This document shows positions 57,014 through 64,000 of a stretch of DNA of 64,000 nt, piece after piece. A model generated the notes under the pieces. It was given only the letters and a program-made list of their open reading frames with translations, had not been told where the DNA came from and searched no databases. The stretch is taken from assembly GCA_047495785.1 (NCBI GenBank), contig JBLDXI010000054.1, positions 1,426,001-1,490,000 of the forward strand. Direction: 5' to 3'. Position numbers and translations under genes: made by a program. The stretch comes from Lepidodermella squamata (Eukaryota; Gastrotricha). Positions within the stretch are counted from its first letter, which is position 1. Each line of letters begins with the position of its first letter.

Positions 57014-57827
57014 TTAGTAAGGAGTTTCAGGACGGCTAGCTAGGTATGTCTTGATTTCTGGCGTTTCTTCAATTGCGTTCTTGATAGCTACCAACGTCGG
57101 ATAGTTAGCTGCAATATCGGCCCAATCAATCGAGGGCTGGCGTTTTAAAGCATCCAACAAACATGCGACGGCAATATCAGCGTATGTGTACTACAACAGA
57201 ATGAAGTGAGAAACCAAATTTTTCAGAAAAAATTTAAAGGATACCTTTTCACCGCCAGCAATTTTTTTGCCATTAGCCAGGGCTAACTTTTCCAGGTAGC
57301 CGAAATTACGGGGCAGAACATCAGTCTTCAACTTGCCCGCGAGCTCCGCCTGAAAATAGGTTTAGTTTAGAAAATATGAATACAAATGGAGAATTATAGT
57401 AACCTTTTTAGCCTCGTCCTTTTCCATGATAACCTTAGCAACAGATTCCATGACATCTCGAAGGCTGCGAATGAAATAGGATAGTAACATAATAATATGG
57501 GGTGGGGATTTTCAAGTTTTACATTTCAAAAGCTTCGTCAACTCGAGCTTGTTCCATAGGCTTAGAGCCGGTTAGTCCGTACCACGACGCAATGACTCGA
57601 GCGATGGTCGCGCTCTGGCAAAGGACTTGTTTCGTTCCATCGGCTTCGGTGATCTCCAAAACAGGGGCCTGGCCGACAGGGGTTGTAGGTTTAACCTTTG
57701 GCCATTCATCTTGCGCCAAGCGGTAGTCCTCGAACGAAACTTTGGCGTAGTGCAGAATATAGCGAGCTATTTCGGCTTTTCCACGGCCGCCGAAATAAAT
57801 TAGCTTGAACTTCTTGTCACCCGGCAT
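57014..57827 (-). CDS. Glutathione S-transferase, sigma-like (GST M)
   Basis: Exons 57827-57523, 57464-57404, 57349-57245 and 57190-57014 give 215 residues. The N terminus is two residues shorter than in L and N (MPGDKKFKLIYF, Tyr11). Exon 3 has LEKLALANGKKIAGGE, changing two residues (Q to L and G to K) that are constant in its group. It ends PETPY. Confidence 0.93.
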
Positions 57828-58758
57828 TGCTTGCTTGCTTTTAAAATTTTAAAATGATCCTGTATAATAATAAAAAATGATTGAAACGATAGAAATTTAG
57901 CGCAAAATTTTAGCGATTGTTTGTAGTAATGGCTGCATTAAATGCCTTTTGCGTGCTGAAACGTGCCCTATTTATACACACCGTCCGCAAAAAATTGCCC
58001 CACTGTCCGAAAAAAATTGCCCCAGTCACGTGGTTTTGGACACGCCGGTTTCATTAATTTTTCAGGGGGCGTGTTTCATTCACCGGCTAAACAAGGATTA
58101 TAGATATTTCAAGTGTGAAATAGGATTTTGAAAAGGGTCCTAAATAAATAATTTGACCCAAATTTATATAATTAATTCGCCCACAACTTCCCCCATTTTG
58201 ATATAGACACCTTTTTCTGATTTCTCGCAACATTGAACATTTTCCCTCGGGTTTTTTTTCGCAAGAGCTCATTCGCGCCTATCCAATGAGCAGTTTGACT
58301 CTTCTCCCGTTTTACTCGTCCACCTGGCTGAACAGGTAAATGGATTTGACCTCGTTTCAGACAAATCGATTTTTGACAAGTTCTATATCTTTAATTTCCG
58401 ATTTTTCGATGCCATCTGATAGGCTGTAAAATTCTGAGTATGCCCCGTAAAAATGAGGTTTTCTTCGACAAAAAAAGCAAGGTGATTGAAGCAACCTGTG
58501 ATGAAGGCAAACAACCCACGAGACGATGCCGAGTTGACCCGCCTGAATTATCTAAAATATCTTTAGTGAATGCAATATCACACCAAATTTATTCCTCAAG
58601 TTCGTTGGAAATCAAATTAAATGAATTCTTTGAACCTGGATCATATTAGATTTCAGATATACCTTAAATAAAATAAATAGGTAACTAAGTAGTGAGGGTA
58701 CAACGACCCATTAAATGATTATGTTGGCAGTTATTTCGCAAGTTTTTTTCGTCCAGAT
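57828..58758. other. Spacer between GST M and GST N
   Basis: No gene supported. It contains the upstream block typical of L, M and N (GGACACGCCGGTTTCATTAA near 58036, also at 55096) and the GST N 3' flank. Confidence 0.45.
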
Positions 58759-59579
58759 TCAGTACGGAGTATCGGGACGGCTAGCCAGGTAGGTCTTGAT
58801 CTCCGGCGTTTCTTCAATCGCGTTTTTGATAGCAACCAACGTCGGGTAATTGCCTTCAATATCGGCCCAATCAATTGCGGACTGGCGTTTCGCAGCATCC
58901 AACAAACAAGCCATGGCAATGTCAGCGTACGTGTACTGAGAAAATCCATAAATTATATGCGAATCGCTTTTTCAAGGAAAGTTTATATACCTGTTCACCG
59001 CCAGCAATTTTCCCGCCATTAGCCAAGGCTTGCTTTTCAAGAAAGCCAAAATTACGGGGCAGAACATCGCTCTTCAACTTGCCGGAGAGTTCCTCCTGAA
59101 AAAGGTTTGGTTTGAAAAGCATAGAAAACCACATGTACATGGATAGCAAGTCACCTTCTTCGCCTCGTCCTTTTCCATGACAACTTTAGCAATAGATTCC
59201 ATGACATCGCGAAGGCTGTTGATGAAAAAAGAAATGTCAATCGCAAAATGATAATTTCAAAGCTTCACATCTCGAAAGCTTCATCAGCTCGAGCTTGTTC
59301 CATAGGCTTTGAGCCGGTCAGTCCATGCCAAGAAGCAATAACTCGAGCGATGGTTGCACTTTGGCAAAGGACTTGTTTCGTTCCATCAGCATCGGTTATC
59401 TCCAAAATCGGGGCCTGGCCGACAGGCGTCGTAGGTTTAATAGATGGCCATTGATCGTGCGCCATGCGGTGGTCCTCGAATGCAACTTTAGCATAATGCA
59501 GAATGTAGCGAGCTATTTCGCCTTTTCCACGGCCGTTGAAATAAGTTAGCTTGAACTTCTTGTCACTGCAGCCCGACAT
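58759..59579 (-). CDS. Glutathione S-transferase, sigma-like (GST N)
   Basis: Exons 59579-59269, 59215-59155, 59095-58991 and 58935-58759 give 217 residues, with stop TGA where L and M use TAA. Catalytic Tyr13 is in KLTYF. Exon 4 (CLLDAAKRQSAIDW) is closest to that of GST M. It is the last GST of the array in the window and the most upstream in transcription direction. Confidence 0.93.
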
Positions 59580-60707
59580 TGCTTGTGGAGTCTATGTTAA
59601 TGATCCTATAATTTAAATGGTTAATAAGTATTGCTTCTTTAAGCTAAAAAAGAGAACATAGCATATAGGATTATCAAGCTATGAATATTAGTTGATAAAC
59701 TCGAATGCGGTTTGCTTACTAATAGCTTAAAATGCAGGAGCATCAGATTATATCGCTGTTATATCGATCGTTACTCGCCTTTACTGCGGATGATGACTCT
59801 CATCGCTCTTAATTACATAAAGCTTATAGGTGTTAAATTACTCCTCGAATCGATACCGCAGGTTTTGAGTGTTAAAAAATATTCCTTACGCGCCAATCAA
59901 TTTATTACGTGGCAGAGTTGAATTAGATGTCTCGCTTGCGGATGCGAGTTGACGCTATACGCGAAATTCACAAGCATCAAGAAACAGCTGATGAAATGAA
60001 ACTGGTTTATGTGGTCTGTTAAATTGGATGGATAAATGAGCAAAATCCATCCTCCCAAACTCGCTCATCAAGCTGTCCATTTAGGTTTAAGGCAGAAGAC
60101 GGTTTCGTTACAGAGAGGGTAGGATCGCCGAGAATAAGTGGCATTAGAGGCATGAGAATGAAGAATGAGTGGCCATTAGATCAATAAAGATCAGATCACC
60201 CGAACTGCCACGAGCCCCCTCCAACTCAAATCCGAAACTAAAATCCAAAATTTATAGCCTTTTTCATGCTAATAAAATGTATGCTTATTTATTTCAATAT
60301 TTATAAAATTTAATTATTTATTTGCGTTTTTATTGAAATTGTTAAGAAATCAAATTAATAAGCAACCTTGACATAACGCTACTTGGCGGGTAATATGATC
60401 GAATTTTATTGCGACACGAGCAAACGCGCGGATTCACAACCGCCTCGTCTGTTTTCGCTGTTTAGATTTCTGTTGCGACACCGCTAATTGCAGTTTTACG
60501 GTGTGTAGCGAGAAGCAGCACTGAGTAGCTCGCAAAGCCATACAGCGTTTGACTTTCAGAATTCCTGCTATTTGCTTGCGATTTTATATTTGATAGGATG
60601 GAATGTTCGTTTCTCGTTACATCTCATTGCTTGTCTTTACTCATACAACCGGTGTTCGGGACCTCGGCTCACTAGTTATCTTACATTCTTTAGGTGTTTA
60701 ATTAAAG
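59580..60707. other. Divergent spacer between GST N and the TPR gene
   Basis: GST N is read leftward and the TPR gene rightward, so both promoters should lie here. No coding exon could be supported; short ORFs at 59712 and 60572 lack recognised domains. Confidence 0.45.
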
Positions 60708-62357
60708 ATGTATTCTCGTTATCGGCGCGAAAACCTCGTTGGCCCTCGCGTGATGAAGTTTGAAACGGCGGAAAGAATCCAGGAAATGTCAGCTTTCGCT
60801 GAGAGCATATACAATCCGTTGTACATGGACGACTTTGCCATCTCTCATTTGCCTGTAGTTGACATCAAAGCCGAAAACATGATCAAGATCGAAAAAATTC
60901 TGAAGCGCGGCACGGACGAAGCTCATCCCGGCAAATTCCTTCTGGCTCGTGTGATGGAAGTTCACTCGATAACTAAGGTTACCATCGGCTTCACGCTGGA
61001 CGATCCAGATGGTGTATACACCATTCCATTCTTGTTCGTCTCTCCTGGAGTAGCCTATCAGCGTGGCGAGTTTGTTACATTTGATCTTCATGATGCTCAA
61101 CATGAGTTCATGCACTCCATTCCCGTTGGTTCGATTGTAGCTGTGATGAATCCGTGGCTCACGATGTCTGGCAAACTGCAGAGTCGCAATTTAAACCACC
61201 TAGTCGTCCTCGGGAAACATCACCCGCTATTTGATGATGGTAAAATCAAGTTTCGTGCACCGGGACCTGGCCGAGCTAGTCTCAAATCTTTCGATAACAT
61301 GGAACCAAAAGATGCTGGTGTCAAATATTTCGCTGCTAAAAACTATTTAATGGCAAAGGAGTGTTTTTCCAAAGCGATTTTATCCGCCGACGATGATGAA
61401 GCTCGAGGAAAACAATACGCAAATCGAGCTATGGCCTATCTCTGCCTTTCAAAACCGAAAGAAGCGCTGATCGATGCGGACAAAGGGCTGGAATTCGACC
61501 CGAAAAACGTGAAATTGGTCTATCGAAAGGCGAAATCTCTCTTTATTTTGGCTCGCTACGAAGAATGCGTTGAATTTCTGCGAAAAATGAAGGATAAATT
61601 TGTCGATAACGAGTTGAAAGATTTACTGGCTCAAGCTCAAATTGCCGTTGTGGAGTGTGAAACTGGAAATTACGATATCGAAAAAATGCAAGAAGAATTG
61701 AAAAGTCATTCAAGTCTTGAGAATCACGCCGAATTTTTCAACGAACAGCACCTTGAAATTGTCAAGAAGAAAGAAAAATCTGAAATACGAGTGAAGGATG
61801 CAATCAAATCGGACTCGCTGCTAATGGCTTCGAAAGCTTTCGTGTTTTATCCCAAAGTGGAGAAATTTGAATGCAAAATGTGTGAAATGGACGGTAAACA
61901 CGACCATCTCAATGTCATGGTCGAACCTTGGAAGCAGATCGAAACGCTTTGCAGCGCTAAAATTTCGGCCGATTCTGCTGCTTTTGAAGATATCAAACAG
62001 CTGGGGGATTTTTCGGATTATTTCATGCCAACAAATTATCGGAATGAATACGTTTCAAGTGACGAAGATGATATGCCTGATGAGTATAAGAATGACGAGA
62101 GAAAAATGGCTGGCGAAGCCCGATTTGCTTATGGCGAACGGCATGTTATCGAGTCGATTTGCGAGAATGATTTGTTGACGTCGAAAAATCCGCACAGCAA
62201 CAAACAATTTGCTGGATTATGGATTCGCCCATCTATGATCAAGCGATCGAAGAAGCTAGCCGCTAATTGCTCGATGCAATTTTTGGGTAATTTTTGCTTC
62301 ATTCGCGCGACTCGAGATATCAAGTCAGGTGAAAAATTGGTTCTGCCTAAGATGTAG
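60708..62357 (+). CDS. TPR protein with residual SET-domain tail
   Basis: Single exon, 549 residues. Residues about 60-165 form a beta-rich N-terminal domain (GKFLLARVMEVHSITKVTIG, PVGSIVAVMNPWL). About 199-300 are TPR repeats (KDAGVKYFAAKNYLMAKECF, YANRAMAYLCLSKPKEALID). A CKMC pair follows at about 386. The last 50 residues match the end of SET domains of the TPR-SET/SMYD4-like class: GLWIRPSMIKRSKKLAANCS, then FLGNFCFIRATRDIKSGEKL, compared with the usual INHSCxPN and FIGDxxVxRAxRDIxxGEEL. The NHSC methyl-donor motif is degenerate, the N-terminal half of SET is missing and the chain stops before the catalytic Tyr region. It is probably a TPR scaffold rather than an active methyltransferase. 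AATAAA lies at 62528-62533. Confidence 0.8.
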   Translation: MYSRYRRENLVGPRVMKFETAERIQEMSAFAESIYNPLYMDDFAISHLPVVDIKAENMIKIEKILKRGTDEAHPGKFLLARVMEVHSITKVTIGFTLDDPDGVYTIPFLFVSPGVAYQRGEFVTFDLHDAQHEFMHSIPVGSIVAVMNPWLTMSGKLQSRNLNHLVVLGKHHPLFDDGKIKFRAPGPGRASLKSFDNMEPKDAGVKYFAAKNYLMAKECFSKAILSADDDEARGKQYANRAMAYLCLSKPKEALIDADKGLEFDPKNVKLVYRKAKSLFILARYEECVEFLRKMKDKFVDNELKDLLAQAQIAVVECETGNYDIEKMQEELKSHSSLENHAEFFNEQHLEIVKKKEKSEIRVKDAIKSDSLLMASKAFVFYPKVEKFECKMCEMDGKHDHLNVMVEPWKQIETLCSAKISADSAAFEDIKQLGDFSDYFMPTNYRNEYVSSDEDDMPDEYKNDERKMAGEARFAYGERHVIESICENDLLTSKNPHSNKQFAGLWIRPSMIKRSKKLAANCSMQFLGNFCFIRATRDIKSGEKLVLPKM

Positions 62358-64000
62358 AAAAGCCCTGAAAAGGTAAACTTTGTGCAATGACCAATTATTT
62401 TGATTACCTCTACCTATTTCTACGTGATTATTATCAGTGCTTTTGCAATTTTGCATCACAATCATTTGCTCAACTTATATACCGAAAAATGTCTCATTTC
62501 TTGTTGAATTATCAAATGTATAAATTCAATAAATTCTTACCATGACTGTGTTTCTTCTTGCAGTTCAAGAACAAAAATTGTTTTCATTTGATCGATATGA
62601 TTCTGAATATATTTTAGCGGAGCCAAATTTGACGGAACCAAAATTAATTGTAGCGAAACTTCAGAAAAAGTGTCATTTTCGAATAATTTTCTATATCATG
62701 ATTGTCTCGTGTTCTGAAAATGTTGAACAGAATATTTAGAAAAGGCAATTTGGGCGAATTAATTAATTAAAATTCGGTTCCGCTTAGGGGGATGTGATCG
62801 AAGCAAAAAAATTTATTATCCGTCTGAATTTATTATAATTTACCCAAAATTATTAAATATTCGCTGTTTTCGGCCAAAATTAATTTGAAAATTTACTTTG
62901 GGGCAAATTTTAAATAAAAACCGAGCGAAATCAAATTGATTCTCCTGCTTTTTACTTTTTGACCTCATTCTTGACATTATTCTAATAAATTTGGCTAAAA
63001 ATAGCTTGAAATCGACGAAAAATACCATAAATCAAATAAAATCTATGTCTTGCTCGAGGCAGGACTTAGATTTTATTAAAATATGGCTGTTTATCGCAAA
63101 ATTAATCAAGTTTTTATCTGAAATCTCTTGCGCAACAATGAAAATGCTGATTCATCGCGTATTCAGGGATACGTTTTCAGCAGCACTTACGAGGACAGCA
63201 ATAGTGCCATAATTTTGTCATTGTAAGGTACTAGGAAAAGTAACCGAAATCTTCGGTTTTGCTGAGCGATGCTCGTACATGGATGCGAATTTTGTTGCTT
63301 CACAAATGGCGCAAATTTCGGCCGTAGGTATTTTAGTATTTCCGGACCCCGAAACCCTCTTGCCTAAAACCCTAACCCCTACCCTAACCTAAAACTGACC
63401 ATAAAATCAGGGCCGTATCAGCGAGCAGCAAAAATTGCGTGCATATCAGATTTATCGGCAGTCATTCTACATTGAATATCAGAAATTATTCATGAATTTC
63501 CAAATCGATAATCCAAATACATAGCTAGATGTTTAGGTTGATTGCCCCGCTGCCAATTTTCAAATCAGGCAAATTGCTGGAAAATTATAATCTTGGTGTC
63601 AGCCATGTGCTTGCATTATTCTCCCTTCTTTCAACCCACACGAATCAAAATTTCGAAACATATCGCAGCTGAAGCTTTTATGAATAATCCGGGCTGTAAT
63701 ATTGGTTTGATTTATACTATCAGCAATATAAAGAGAGCCTGTATTAAACTGAGAGAACAGCGCAACACTTTCGGGTCTGACTAGTCCCGTTAGAAATATT
63801 CTCATTCCAAGAAAATCCGATTCAGGCCTTGATTCAGGCTGCATTGGCCAAATTTCACGAAATAATAGTTCAAATTGAATGTTCGCTTTTGCCCATGTTG
63901 TAAGCAGATTCAGACAAATCAGAGTGCGATAAAAGCCACAAAAAGCTTAAAAATCCGAATTACTGCGCATGTGCTGAAGAGACAGTGTTATGCAACAATT
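62358..64000. other. Intergenic sequence to window end
   Basis: No gene supported. It holds a single transposon-end-like word at 62787-62802 (GGGGGATGTGATCGAA), and a short degenerate CCCTAA-type stretch (CCTAAAACCCTAACCCCTAC) at about 63364-63383. An 80-codon plus-strand ORF at 63542-63784 has no recognised motif. Confidence 0.45.

Noticed and set aside
1-64000. CRISPR array or prokaryotic operon
   Set aside because: No regularly spaced direct repeats; spliced genes throughout show a eukaryotic nuclear sequence.

Overview
The window is animal nuclear DNA. Genes are multi-exon with short GT-AG introns, mostly 48-70 bases. The gene set includes a two-finger GATA factor, a large sigma-like glutathione S-transferase (GST) family, a Cys-loop receptor and a class C G-protein-coupled receptor. 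AATAAA signals follow several stop codons, and many small DNA transposons are present. Base composition is AT-rich with GC-richer exons. I infer a compact invertebrate genome, probably ecdysozoan, but the sequence alone does not fix the phylum. Exon boundaries below were read by eye from splice motifs, reading-frame closure and comparison between paralogues.

Layout. Bases 1-3989 hold a GATA1/2/3-type transcription factor on the minus strand; its 3' end leaves the window. A CG-repeat-rich upstream region follows (3990-6300). From 6405 to 59579 lies a minus-strand array of 14 intact GST genes, called A to N here in coordinate order. They fall into four sequence groups: A and B (divergent); C, E, F; D, G, H, I, J, K; and L, M, N. 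A 15.5 kb block (15.6-31.2 kb) splits the array. It holds a 1 kb foldback element, two recently duplicated plus-strand genes for secreted cysteine-repeat proteins, an inverted pseudogene copy of an ion-channel exon, an intact Cys-loop receptor gene, and a single-exon GABA-B-like receptor gene. A four-exon gene for a 119-residue secreted protein, too broken up for ORF scans, lies on the plus strand between GST I and GST J. A TPR protein with only the tail of a SET domain follows the array at 60708-62357.

Mobile DNA is dense between the GSTs: a 5'-truncated LINE reverse transcriptase inside GST J intron 1, a 0.5 kb palindrome beside it, a pogo-like transposase relic, several miniature inverted-repeat elements (one with an empty site visible in a paralogous intron), a tRNA-derived SINE and a LINE tail. 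A tRNA-Lys(UUU) gene sits between GST D and GST E.

Function. The GST array looks like a detoxification or prostaglandin-synthase-type family growing by tandem duplication. The D-type genes share 3' UTR blocks and a promoter block with an octamer (ATGCAAAT) 41-44 bases before the start codon. One orphan promoter without a gene marks a lost copy. The receptors and cysteine-repeat genes have no evident functional tie to the GSTs.
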